Below the pieces are notes generated by a model. That model worked only from the letters and a program-made list of their open reading frames with translations, had not been told where the DNA came from and ran no database searches. The translations under genes and the position numbers were made by a program. From NCBI RefSeq assembly GCF_023115445.1, contig NZ_JALDUI010000002.1, forward strand, positions 1 through 64,000: a stretch of DNA of 64,000 nucleotides. Reading direction: 5' to 3'. Below, piece by piece: positions 1 through 7,846 of the stretch. The stretch is from Streptococcus sp. oral taxon 431. Its GTDB lineage: Bacteria > Bacillota > Bacilli > Lactobacillales > Streptococcaceae. Within the stretch, counting starts at the first letter, position 1, and each line of letters begins with the position of its first letter.

Positions 1-75
1 CGTCTCATTCGAACAATGTATTACCTCATTACGCATAACAAACTTTACGATTACTCTTTGACCCAAAATCGATAA
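1..75 (+). CDS. 3' end of an unidentified gene (partial)
   Basis: Frame 1 is open from the window edge to a TAA at 73-75, giving 24 residues that end in KLYDYSLTQNR. A hairpin with a T-run follows about 25 bases later, as expected after a real rightward gene. The ending (an RTMYYLITHNKLY-like stretch) is reminiscent of transposase C-termini, but this is only an impression. The 5' part lies outside the window, so the product cannot be named. Confidence 0.35.
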   Translation, partial: RLIRTMYYLITHNKLYDYSLTQNR

Positions 76-100
76 GGCTATCTATGCCGTATTATTATAA

Positions 101-139
101 CACCTTGTTTCAAAAAATACCAGATGAGGTGTTTTTTTA
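101..139 (+). terminator. Rho-independent terminator-like hairpin
   Basis: AACACCT pairs with AGGTGTT around a long loop and is followed by a run of seven T. It lies just after the partial rightward ORF that ends at 75. Confidence 0.5.
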
Positions 140-175
140 GCATGCCCTTTTATGGATCAATAAGTGGTAAAAATA

Positions 176-221
176 AGACAGTAACCTCAGAATAGCTACT
201 GTCTCATCTCTTTTTTTACTT
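176..221 (+). terminator. Second terminator-like hairpin
   Basis: AGACAGTA pairs with TACTGTCT around a 13-base loop, followed within a few bases by a T-run. A second strong hairpin so close to the first may mean that a short untranslated RNA is made between them. No ORF of note lies in 76-329. Confidence 0.5.
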
Positions 222-285
222 AAGCTCCTTGATATACTTGACAAATGGTAGAAAAGAGCCTCATATTCTTGATTTCATATAAAGC

Positions 286-313
286 AAAAAGCCCACTGTT
301 GTAGGCTTTCTGT
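286..313 (-). terminator. rpsD terminator
   Basis: On the minus strand AAAGCC and GGCTTT flank a 10-base loop and are followed by TTTTGC. It lies 17 bases beyond the rpsD stop. Confidence 0.6.
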
Positions 314-329
314 AAGATATTTCTTAAAA

Positions 330-941
330 TTAAAGCATTTTGTTGTAGAATTCAACGACAAGTGCTTCATTGATTTCTGGGTTGATTTCATCGCGTTCTG
401 GCAAGCGAGTCAATGAACCTTCCAATTTTTCAGCGTCAAATGATACGAATGCTGGACGTCCAAGAGTTGCTTCTACTGCTTCAAGGATTGCTGGAACTTT
501 CAATGATTTTTCACGAACTGAGATTACTTGACCTGGAGTTACACGATATGATGGGATATCAACGCGTTTTCCGTCAACAAGGATGTGACCGTGGTTTACG
601 AATTGACGAGCTTGGCGACGAGTAGTCGCAAGACCAAGACGGTAAACAACGTTATCCAAACGGCGTTCCAAAAGAAGCATGAAGTTGAAACCAAGGATTC
701 CGCCTTTGATTTTTGTAGCTTGTACGAACAAGTTACGGAATTGTTTTTCACCTACACCGTAAGTGAAACGAAGTTTTTGTTTTTCAGCTAATTGCAAACC
801 GTATTCTGACAATTTAGAACGGTTGTTTGGTCCGTGTTGTCCTGGTACGTAGTTACGACGTGCCAATTCTTTACCTGTACCTGTAAGTGAAAGGCCAAGG
901 CGACGAGCTTGTTTCCAAGATGGTCCTGTATAACGTGACAT
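330..941 (-). CDS. rpsD: 30S ribosomal protein S4
   Basis: S4 is a primary 16S rRNA-binding protein that nucleates assembly of the 30S body and in Firmicutes represses its own translation. The 203-residue product has the full family length. It opens with [15 protein letters not shown], as in streptococcal S4, and carries the S4 RNA-binding fold at about residues 93-155 ([11 protein letters not shown] through [13 protein letters not shown]). The ATG at 941 has an AGGAGGAC ribosome site. The gene stands alone, not in a ribosomal protein operon, and has its own promoter at 1101-1129 with a leader of about 150 bases, so autoregulation by S4 is likely. Gene order hk08-rpsD matches pneumococcus. 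Confidence 0.97.
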   Translation of the reverse strand: MSRYTGPSWKQARRLGLSLTGTGKELARRNYVPGQHGPNNRSKLSEYGLQLAEKQKLRFTYGVGEKQFRNLFVQATKIKGGILGFNFMLLLERRLDNVVYRLGLATTRRQARQFVNHGHILVDGKRVDIPSYRVTPGQVISVREKSLKVPAILEAVEATLGRPAFVSFDAEKLEGSLTRLPERDEINPEINEALVVEFYNKML

Positions 942-1094
942 GTGAATGTCCTCCTGATATAAATAATATTTCGGTGGAAATAGTCACTTAGAAAGCCCTG
1001 ATTCGTGCAGATGCCCTTCGCCTAAACAGCCAAGGTTACTTATCATAAGACACCTGTTGACGAGCTTCATGCTTTCCTGCTGATATTTCACACA
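942..1094 (-). ncRNA. rpsD 5' leader, probable S4 autoregulatory RNA
   Basis: About 150 untranslated bases separate the rpsD promoter from its start codon. The segment is richer in G and C than the neighbouring spacers and contains several self-complementary stretches. It holds no convincing ORF. Ribosomal protein S4 controls rpsD through such leaders in other Firmicutes; that this one does so is inference from position. Confidence 0.4.
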
Positions 1095-1100
1095 AAATCC

Positions 1101-1129
1101 ATTTTACCATGAATAGCTGGATTTGTAAA
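1101..1129 (-). promoter_or_regulatory. rpsD promoter
   Basis: On the minus strand: -35 TTTACA (1124-1129), a 17-base spacer, and -10 TAAAAT (1101-1106) preceded by TGG (extended -10). It starts only 7 bases after the hk08 stop, so rpsD can be transcribed independently of TCS08. Confidence 0.7.
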
Positions 1130-1135
1130 GGGGTT

Positions 1136-2188
1136 TTAGGCTTTATTTTCACTGCCAAAGAGGTTAAGAAGGAGGGTAAAGGTGCTTCCCCGTCCGTACT
1201 GGCTGGTAACTGTGATTTCTCCACCCAATTGATGGGCCAATTCACGCGCAATCGCAAGACCTAAGCCATGACCACCTGTTTTCATATTGCGCGAAGTTTC
1301 GACACGATAAAGGCGTTTGAAAATATTCTCCAAGTCCTCTGGTGCAATGCCCTGCCCCTCATCGGTCACACTGATTGAAAGCTGGTTCTTCTCCAGTTTA
1401 GCTACCACCTCCAGCTTAGTTCCTGGAGCAGAGTATTTAAAAGCGTTATTGACCAGATTTACCAAGATACGAGAAAGTTTGGCATAATCTCCTTCAATCC
1501 GGGCAGACTCTGAGATTACCTGCAAGTGGACATCTCGCTCCTCCTGCTCAATCAAGAACTGAAATTCACTCATACACTCAATCAAGAGCTGGTCCAAAAA
1601 AATGCTGTCTTTGCTGGTAGTTTCTACCTGATTTCTAGCTGTGTTTAGGGTCGAAAAATTCAATTCCTCAACCAGTTTATTAAGTCTTTCTGTCTGGCGT
1701 CCAATGGTTGCTAGATAATGGGCTTGCTCTCCCTCCTTGATAACCCCGTCCAAAATCCCTTCTATCGTCGCTTGGATCGAAGTGATGGGGGTCTTGATAT
1801 CATGCGACAGCTGGGCAATCATTAATCCCTTTTCTCGTTCGCTTTCTTCTAATGAATCAAAGGTCGCCTGCAAATCATGGGACATTTCATTGAAGGCTTG
1901 GCCTAATTGCTGAAATTCTACAGGCCCTTGAACCTCCAGATTTGAAGGAAAATCCTTGTCCGCTACTCGCTTGGCATGTTCCTTAAGTTTGGCCAATGAT
2001 GTAAAGACAGGCGATAGGAGAAAGAGACTAATCCCAGCACCGACAAAACTTGCCATGAGAGTCATTCCCACTAGGAAATAAATCTCTCTTTCGTCAATTA
2101 ACATTCGCTGGACTGCCCAAAAAACCACGATAATCGTTAGAAGTGTTGAAATGATATAACCCACTAGAATATAACTTTTTAATTTCAT
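1136..2188 (-). CDS. hk08: Sensor histidine kinase of TCS08
   Basis: This is the membrane histidine kinase that phosphorylates the response regulator encoded just upstream. Two membrane segments lie at about residues 5-25 and 36-58 with only a very short external loop, so it probably senses the membrane itself or a partner protein. A HAMP region follows, then HisKA with H129 in the H-box (AQLSHDIKTP), an N-box with N244-N248, and G-boxes DEGQG (276-280) and GGHGLGLA (305-312). All catalytic motifs are intact. The ATG overlaps the rr08 stop by one base (TAATG), indicating translational coupling. Position next to pavB and rpsD matches pneumococcal TCS08, which controls pavB and other surface genes. 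Confidence 0.92.
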   Translation of the reverse strand: MKLKSYILVGYIISTLLTIIVVFWAVQRMLIDEREIYFLVGMTLMASFVGAGISLFLLSPVFTSLAKLKEHAKRVADKDFPSNLEVQGPVEFQQLGQAFNEMSHDLQATFDSLEESEREKGLMIAQLSHDIKTPITSIQATIEGILDGVIKEGEQAHYLATIGRQTERLNKLVEELNFSTLNTARNQVETTSKDSIFLDQLLIECMSEFQFLIEQEERDVHLQVISESARIEGDYAKLSRILVNLVNNAFKYSAPGTKLEVVAKLEKNQLSISVTDEGQGIAPEDLENIFKRLYRVETSRNMKTGGHGLGLAIARELAHQLGGEITVTSQYGRGSTFTLLLNLFGSENKA

Positions 2189-2883
2189 TAACTACCTCGT
2201 GCTTTCTCAATTTTGTAGCCCAAGCCCCAAACGGTTTTGATGGTGGGAGTTTCTGCACTGGCATGTTTAGCCAACTCCTGTCGAAGAGCATGAATATGAA
2301 CATTCAAGGTATTGGTATCATCCACATAATCTTCTTGCCAGACCTTTTCATAGAGGTCTGTCTTAGAGAAAACCCGCTCTGGATTACTAGCTAAAAGCCA
2401 TAGAAGTTCGAAGGATTTGACTGTCAAATCAAGCGCCACATCTCCGACTTGGACCTCATGGCTACCGTGATTCATCCGTAAATCTCCGAGACTGACGACC
2501 TCTGTCTCACCTCCACGATGAAGGCGACGCAAGATATTGTGGACACGCAAAACCAGCTCACGTGGGCTAAAAGGCTTGGCAATAAAGTCATCTGCCCCTA
2601 AGCTCAGACCGTAAATCTTGTCCTGCTCACTGGTCTTAGCCGTAATAAAGAGAAAAGGCTGATCCGGATATTGATACTGGACCTCACTAATCAAATCATA
2701 ACCATCCATCCGAGGCATCATGATATCTGTAATAATCAAATCAATAGGTTTTCGCTTGAATATTTCTAAAGCCTCTACTCCATCATGAGCCACCAAAACC
2801 TGATACCCTGCCTGAACCAGATAGCGTTGATGAATATCTGTGATTTCTACCTCGTCGTCAACGAGTAAAATTGTCTTTCCCAT
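2188..2883 (-). CDS. rr08: OmpR-family response regulator of TCS08
   Basis: The 231-residue protein is a DNA-binding response regulator. The receiver domain occupies residues 1-120 with the acidic pair D9/D10, phospho-acceptor D53 (ITDIMMPRMDG), T81 and K103. An OmpR/PhoB winged helix fills residues 130-231 and ends in VWGLGYKIE, a typical wing. The start is the ATG at 2883 (MGKTILLVDDE), which has an AAAGGAGAG ribosome site; the longer frame upstream has none. It lies between pavB and hk08, all in one direction, with no strong terminator after pavB. It also has its own promoter with a 20-base-period direct repeat (2933-2964) that may be its binding site. Confidence 0.93.
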   Translation of the reverse strand: MGKTILLVDDEVEITDIHQRYLVQAGYQVLVAHDGVEALEIFKRKPIDLIITDIMMPRMDGYDLISEVQYQYPDQPFLFITAKTSEQDKIYGLSLGADDFIAKPFSPRELVLRVHNILRRLHRGGETEVVSLGDLRMNHGSHEVQVGDVALDLTVKSFELLWLLASNPERVFSKTDLYEKVWQEDYVDDTNTLNVHIHALRQELAKHASAETPTIKTVWGLGYKIEKARGS

Positions 2884-2921
2884 CTGTCTCTCCTTTGAAA
2901 AAAACAGTGCTATACCACAAT

Positions 2922-2964
2922 AGTATAACACTATTTTAATCGCTTTACGAACATTCTAATCGCT
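2922..2964 (-). promoter_or_regulatory. rr08-hk08 promoter with direct-repeat operator
   Basis: Minus strand: an extended -10 TGTTATACT (TATACT at 2922-2927) but a poor -35 (TCGTAA). Two copies of a 12-mer, AGCGATTARAAT, lie at 2933-2944 (inside the spacer) and 2953-2964 (just upstream of the -35), exactly 20 bases apart. This layout suits an activator-dependent promoter; autoregulation by RR08 is inference. Confidence 0.5.
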
Positions 2965-3006
2965 ATCTGGATTTTTCAAATCCTAGATAGAAAGTCTGTA
3001 GCTAGA

Positions 3007-5601
3007 CTAGTCATTTTCCTCTTTTTTAGCTTTCAAACTGAGACCACCTAACAGTCCGGCCAAGGCGAGTCCAAAGAATCCAAGAGTAGCCATTGATGTT
3101 TGGGCTTCGCCAGTATATGGAAGCATGTCTTTTTGGTCTTTCATTTTATCAGCCATCATTGGATTTGACGCCTTGTTATTAGCTGCCATCTTGCCTTCAT
3201 CAGACATTTTTCTTGAGGCTGCTGGAGCTTGATCTTGTTTCATGCTTGGTGTTGCCATAGGCTGGCTAGCATTCATGGTTTTATCCTGCTCTTTGTTAGG
3301 CATCATCTTATCCTGGCTAGCAGCTGGCATCTGCGATTTCATCGGAGTAAGAGACTGATGTCCATTCAAGTTTACTGTCAAATCCTTAGTCGCTACAAGG
3401 TTAGTTAAATCAGGCTTGCCGTCTTTTACACCGTAAACCTTGATGGTAGCCTTATAGCTTTGTGTACCGTTTTGTTTCAAGAGGTCTAGAAGCTCTTTAT
3501 CAGATTTACCTTGGGTGCCGGCCAAATCCACTTCGTAGAAGTAGAGGCCTTTGCCCAATTTCTCTACTGGTGGGAGAGCTGGATTTTTTGCCGAACCGTT
3601 ATCTGACCATGGAGCCTTGTCGGATGCTTTCAAAATCAGGCGAGTCAACATACCGTCACCGGCGAAGAATTCATACGGAATGACTTGGTTGACTCCGGCT
3701 GTGAATGGACCAGGGAAATTGGCTTTATCAAGGTAGGTAGCTGGGACATCTACTGTGGCTTTAGTGTTGTCAGCCACGCCTTTTTGAACTTCAGATGGAG
3801 TAGTCAAGCCATTCAAGTTGACATCCAAATCCTTAGTCGCTACAAGGTTAGTTAAATCAGGCTTGCCGTCTTTTACACCGTAAACCTTGATGGTAGCTTT
3901 ATAGCTTTGTGTACCGTTTTGTTTCAAGAGGTCAAGCAGCTCTTTATCTGATTTGCCTTGAGTACCTGCCAAATCCACTTCATAGAAGTAGAGACCTTTG
4001 CCCAATTTCTCTACTGATGGGAGAGCTGGATTTTTAGCTGAACCGTTGTCTGACCATGGGGCCTTGTCTGAGGCTTTCAAGATAAGGCGAGTCAACATGC
4101 CGTCACCGGCGAAGAATTCATATGGGATAACTTGGTTAACACCGGCTGTGAATGGACCTGGGAAGTTGGCTTTATCCAAGTAAGTAGCTGGAACATCTAC
4201 TGTGTCTTTAGTATTGTCAGCCACGCCTTTTTGGACTTCAGCTGGAGTTGTTAAGCCATTCAAGTTGACATCCAAATCTTTTGTCGCTACGAGATTGCTC
4301 AAATCAGCCTTGCCATCTTTAGCACCGTACACTTTAATGGTAGCTTTATAGCTTTGAGTGCCGTTTTGTTTCAAGAGGTCAAGCAAGTCCTTATCTGATT
4401 TTCCTTGAGTCCCTGCTAAATCCACTTCATAGAAGTAAAGGCCTTTGCCCAATTTTTCTACTGGTGGAAGAGCAGGATTTTTAGCTGATCCGTTGTCTGA
4501 CCATGGGGCCTTGTCAGAAGCTTTCAAGATAAGGCGAGTCAACATGCCGTCACCAGCGAAGAACTCGTATGGAATAACTTGGTTGACACCAGCTGTGAAT
4601 GGCCCTGGGAAGTTGGCTTTATCCAAGTAAGTAGCTGGTACATCTACTGTGTCTTTGGTATTGTCGGCCACACCTTTTTGTACTTCAGCTGGGGTGGTCA
4701 AGCCGTTCAAGTTTACTGTCAAATCCTTAGTCGCTACAAGGTTGCTCAAATCGGCCTTGCCATCTTTGGCACCGTACACTTTGATGGTAGCTTTATAGCT
4801 TTGAGTACCGTTTTGTTTTAAGAGGTCAAGCAAATCTTTATCAGATTTACCTTGGGTATTTGCCAAATCCACTTCGTAGAAGTAGAGGCCTTTGCCCAAT
4901 TTCTCTACTGGTGGAAGAGCTGGATTTTTTGCTGAACCGTTATCTGACCATGGAGCCTTGTCAGAGGCTTTCAAGATAAGACGAGTCAACATACCGTCAC
5001 CGGCGAAGAATTCATATGGAATGACTTGGTTGACACCGGCTGTGAATGGACCTGGGAAGTTAGCTTTGTCCAAGTAAGTTGCTGGAACATCCACTATGTC
5101 TTTGGTGTTGTCTGCCACGCCGTTTTGTACTTCAGCTGGGGTGATTGCTGGTTGCGCTTCACTTGCTTCATGGTCTTGTCCAGCAACTGTAGCTGCAGGA
5201 CTTTCCACAGGTTTAACCGCATCTTCTGTTTGTTTCTTAGATTCTGGTTTTGCTTGCACTTCTTCTTTTGGCGCTACTGCTTGGTCTTTATCAGATACAT
5301 CCGCTTTTTCTGTAGAGCTTGCAGTATCCAAGCTTGCTTTAGGTGTTGAGTCTACGCGTTCTGAAGGAAGAGCTGTATCGACGGCTTCTTTGAGAAACTC
5401 TACTGGTAAGTCGCTCTTTGCACTCTCCGAAGCTGCATCTGGCACAACTTGAGCAGGGGTCGGATTGACCACATCGGCACGTACCGAACTTGGTTGACCA
5501 ACTAGGACAAAGAAGCCACTGGCAACAACAACTGAGGCAACACCGACACTGAGGCGGCGAATAGACCAACGAGTATATCTTTGATTTGGATTGAATTTCA
5601 T
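3007..5601 (-). CDS. pavB: PavB, LPxTG-anchored fibronectin/plasminogen-binding SSURE adhesin
   Basis: This surface adhesin binds fibronectin and plasminogen through SSURE repeats in pneumococcus. The 864 residues start with a YSIRK-type signal (RYTRWSIRRLSVGVASVVVA), followed by a proline/acidic region (about 44-152). Four tandem 149-residue SSURE repeats follow at about 154-302, 303-451, 452-600 and 601-749. A 77-residue methionine- and lysine-rich stretch (750-826, 13 Met) replaces the usual Pro-rich wall spacer. It ends with LPYTG (827-831), a hydrophobic segment and a charged tail for sortase A. The repeats are nearly identical, differing at a handful of positions (for example PPVEK versus PSVEK). 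The ATG at 5601 has an AAGGAG site. Neighbouring TCS08 regulates this gene in pneumococcus. Confidence 0.95.
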   Translation of the reverse strand: MKFNPNQRYTRWSIRRLSVGVASVVVASGFFVLVGQPSSVRADVVNPTPAQVVPDAASESAKSDLPVEFLKEAVDTALPSERVDSTPKASLDTASSTEKADVSDKDQAVAPKEEVQAKPESKKQTEDAVKPVESPAATVAGQDHEASEAQPAITPAEVQNGVADNTKDIVDVPATYLDKANFPGPFTAGVNQVIPYEFFAGDGMLTRLILKASDKAPWSDNGSAKNPALPPVEKLGKGLYFYEVDLANTQGKSDKDLLDLLKQNGTQSYKATIKVYGAKDGKADLSNLVATKDLTVNLNGLTTPAEVQKGVADNTKDTVDVPATYLDKANFPGPFTAGVNQVIPYEFFAGDGMLTRLILKASDKAPWSDNGSAKNPALPPVEKLGKGLYFYEVDLAGTQGKSDKDLLDLLKQNGTQSYKATIKVYGAKDGKADLSNLVATKDLDVNLNGLTTPAEVQKGVADNTKDTVDVPATYLDKANFPGPFTAGVNQVIPYEFFAGDGMLTRLILKASDKAPWSDNGSAKNPALPSVEKLGKGLYFYEVDLAGTQGKSDKELLDLLKQNGTQSYKATIKVYGVKDGKPDLTNLVATKDLDVNLNGLTTPSEVQKGVADNTKATVDVPATYLDKANFPGPFTAGVNQVIPYEFFAGDGMLTRLILKASDKAPWSDNGSAKNPALPPVEKLGKGLYFYEVDLAGTQGKSDKELLDLLKQNGTQSYKATIKVYGVKDGKPDLTNLVATKDLTVNLNGHQSLTPMKSQMPAASQDKMMPNKEQDKTMNASQPMATPSMKQDQAPAASRKMSDEGKMAANNKASNPMMADKMKDQKDMLPYTGEAQTSMATLGFFGLALAGLLGGLSLKAKKEEND
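3355..5142 (-). repeat. Four tandem 447-bp SSURE repeats within pavB
   Basis: Units lie at 4696-5142, 4249-4695, 3802-4248 and 3355-3801 (N- to C-terminal). Each encodes 149 residues starting TP(A/S)EVQ and containing NFPGPFTAGVNQVIPYEFF. Near-identity at DNA level makes copy-number change by recombination likely and could confuse short-read assembly. Confidence 0.95.
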
Positions 5602-5758
5602 AGGATTCTCCTTAGAGTTTTTCTTTATTTGATGACTCTAGTATAATCTCCTAAAATTAAAAAGGATTAAGAAAAAGTTAAAATTTTTCTTAAATCACTC
5701 TTATAAAATACTTATATTGACTCAGTAGTCGTTGAAAAAAAGAATAGTCCTTCCTCTT

Positions 5759-6424
5759 CTACTCACTGAGGTTTGCTAGGGTATCCAAATATTGGTTATT
5801 AATAACCGCCATGATGTAGGTATCGGCTTTCAAAAGGTCATTTGGTCCAAATTGAACATCCAAGGGAGCATTTTCATGATCACGAAAGCCAAGGATATTG
5901 AGATTGTATCGTCCTCGAAGGTCTAGTCGACTTAGGCTCTTGCCTTCCCACGACTGTGGAATTTTCATCTCGACAATTGAGACATTTTTGTCCAACTGAA
6001 AAACATCTACGCTGTTATTAAATAGAATAGTCTGCGCTAACGAGCGTCCCATCTCATACTCTGGTGAAATGACTGAGTCTGCACCAATTTTTTCAAGAAC
6101 TTTTTTTGCTGTATGGCTTTTGACCTTGGCAATAACTGTCGGTACGCCTAAACTCTTGCAATGCATGACTGCAAGCACACTAGACTCTAGATTTTCACCA
6201 GTTGCGACAACTACGGTATCGCAGGTATCAATCCCTGCTGAGAGCAAGAGGTCTTCATCGGTTATATCTCCAACAACTCCACGAATCAAGACTGGTTCGA
6301 AATGATTGATTCGTTCCTCATGGTCGTCAATGGCGATAATATTTATATCATGCTGAGCAAGAGCGGTAAGGACACTACTCCCAAAAATTCCCAAGCCTAA
6401 AATTCCAATTGTTCGATCTGACAT
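5759..6424 (-). CDS. cabP: KtrA/TrkA-type RCK regulatory subunit, c-di-AMP-binding protein CabP
   Basis: This cytosolic gating subunit pairs with the TrkH-like channel to control potassium uptake; the pneumococcal orthologue CabP binds c-di-AMP, which blocks the interaction. The 221 residues contain an RCK_N Rossmann domain with GILGLGIFGSS at about residues 8-18 and D38/D39 at the end of strand 2 (NAD-type), then an RCK_C domain from about residue 136. The ATG at 6424 has an AAGGAAAG site; the frame extends 7 codons further up but lacks a ribosome site and would overlap trkH. It starts 13 bases after trkH ends, in the same operon. Confidence 0.92.
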   Translation of the reverse strand: MSDRTIGILGLGIFGSSVLTALAQHDINIIAIDDHEERINHFEPVLIRGVVGDITDEDLLLSAGIDTCDTVVVATGENLESSVLAVMHCKSLGVPTVIAKVKSHTAKKVLEKIGADSVISPEYEMGRSLAQTILFNNSVDVFQLDKNVSIVEMKIPQSWEGKSLSRLDLRGRYNLNILGFRDHENAPLDVQFGPNDLLKADTYIMAVINNQYLDTLANLSE

Positions 6425-6437
6425 AGACTTTCCTTTC

Positions 6438-7814
6438 TTAACCAATAGTAATATCTGCTTTCATATAATGGATCATGTCTTTCTTATCTGGCTGATATTC
6501 AGCCAAACTGACTAATAGCGTGAGTGGGCCGATCCGTCCTATGAACATCAGTAGCATGACAAAACTAAGTGCTAACTTGCCTAACTCTGGTGTCAGATTG
6601 GCAGTCACACCAACCGTGGCAAGAGCTGAAATCGTCTCGAACATGATGTAGATAAAGCGCGGATTTCCCTCGGCTGTTATTCCTATTAAGATTAAGCCCG
6701 CTAAAAAAGTTATCAAGAAGATGATGAAAACACTGAAAGATTTCTGGACTGTTCGTGGTTCGATCGTTCTTCGAGCTATATTGGCATGTGGCAAGCCTAA
6801 AAGCTCACTGCGTGCAAAGATCAATAAGACAAAGAAGGTTGTGATTTTAAGTCCCCCTGCAGTTCCGCCAGGAGCCCCACCAAGAAACATTTGTAAAATA
6901 TAAATCAGTAGTGTAACAGGTCTAGCTTGAGTATAATCAATAGAAGCAAAGCCTGCCGTTCTCATGCTAACTGTTTGGAAAAAGCTGACTAGCAATTTAT
7001 CCGGGATGCTGAGATTGCCAATCGTTCCCGAATTGTTCCACTCTATCAAGAGGGTTGAAACTGTTCCCGTCAATAAAATTCCAGCTGTCAAGAAGAGAAC
7101 CAATTTGGTATGGAAGCGAAGCCGACGTTTTTTCTTACTCAACCGTGTAGCCAGGTCAAACCAAACCATAAATCCTAGACCGCCTGTGATTATCAAGGCA
7201 GCAAGCACTAAATTAATCAACGGGTCAGTTTGAAAAGCTACTAAACTTGTACTTCCAAAATTATCAAAACCAGCATTACAAAAAGCTGAAACAGCTACGA
7301 AGATAGAGGTAAATACTCCTCGAACCCAACCAAATTCAGGAACAAAACGGAAACTTAGCAGGATGGCTCCTAGTCCTTCAATGAGAAAAGTCGTCAAGAA
7401 AATTGAGCGTATGAAAACCTTTAAAGACTGAGTTTCTCCATAATTAAAGCTCTCTAGAATTGTTTCACGGCTACGAAGACTAAGCTTTTGCTTACTTTGA
7501 ATATAAAAGACCCCTATAAAGGTCATAAGCCCCAAACCACCAATCTGGATCAAAAACATACAGATCAACTGCCCCCAGATGTTATATGTTGTAGCTACTG
7601 GTTGAGTAAAGAGCCCTGTCACACAGACCATGGATACTGCTGTAAAGAGATGGTCAAAATAGGTCGCTTGGGAGCTTGTTGCTTGCACAAATGGCAGGCT
7701 CAAAAGGAGAGAGCCTACGAAAATAACCAAAGTAAAACTTAAAAAAATGCGACGGGCAGATGATAAACGCCCCAAGGTCGTGTTTATTTTTTCCGAAAAT
7801 AATTTGAATAACAT
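6438..7814 (-). CDS. trkH: TrkH/KtrB-family potassium channel subunit
   Basis: This is the potassium-translocating membrane subunit, with about ten predicted membrane segments in four M1-P-M2 units. The filter region includes VSMVCVTGLFTQP and SAFCNAGFDNFG, and MRTAGFASID and SALATVGVTANLTP are recognisable P-loops. The likely start is MLFKLFSEK (ATG at 7814; 458 residues). A GTG 12 codons upstream is open but overlaps the preceding gene. No Shine-Dalgarno sequence precedes 7814. Instead an extended -10 (TGGTACAAT, 7821-7829) ends 6 bases before the ATG, so transcription would begin on the start codon. CabP, its partner, follows directly. Confidence 0.9.
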   Translation of the reverse strand: MLFKLFSEKINTTLGRLSSARRIFLSFTLVIFVGSLLLSLPFVQATSSQATYFDHLFTAVSMVCVTGLFTQPVATTYNIWGQLICMFLIQIGGLGLMTFIGVFYIQSKQKLSLRSRETILESFNYGETQSLKVFIRSIFLTTFLIEGLGAILLSFRFVPEFGWVRGVFTSIFVAVSAFCNAGFDNFGSTSLVAFQTDPLINLVLAALIITGGLGFMVWFDLATRLSKKKRRLRFHTKLVLFLTAGILLTGTVSTLLIEWNNSGTIGNLSIPDKLLVSFFQTVSMRTAGFASIDYTQARPVTLLIYILQMFLGGAPGGTAGGLKITTFFVLLIFARSELLGLPHANIARRTIEPRTVQKSFSVFIIFLITFLAGLILIGITAEGNPRFIYIMFETISALATVGVTANLTPELGKLALSFVMLLMFIGRIGPLTLLVSLAEYQPDKKDMIHYMKADITIG

Positions 7815-7820
7815 AGCTAC

Positions 7821-7829
7821 ATTGTACCA
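7821..7829 (-). promoter_or_regulatory. Extended -10 promoter giving a leaderless trkH mRNA
   Basis: Minus strand TGG plus TACAAT (7821-7826) with GTAGCT between it and the ATG at 7814. A -10 to +1 distance of 6-7 bases puts +1 at the A of the ATG. No good -35 is visible. Confidence 0.5.
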
Positions 7830-7846
7830 TAAAATTGTTAAAGCAG

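Noticed and set aside
3551-5077. Four evenly spaced 61-codon rightward ORFs
   Set aside because: They are antisense frames of the four pavB repeats, spaced 447 bases like the repeats, with no ribosome sites.
3355-5142. Regular repeats that could suggest a CRISPR array
   Set aside because: Units are 447 bases, code for protein and have no spacers.
5602-5758. CiaR-like repeat upstream of pavB (ATTTAAG-N5-TTTTAAC)
   Set aside because: About 30 bases from the -10 instead of overlapping the -35, and the region is so AT-rich that a chance match is likely.
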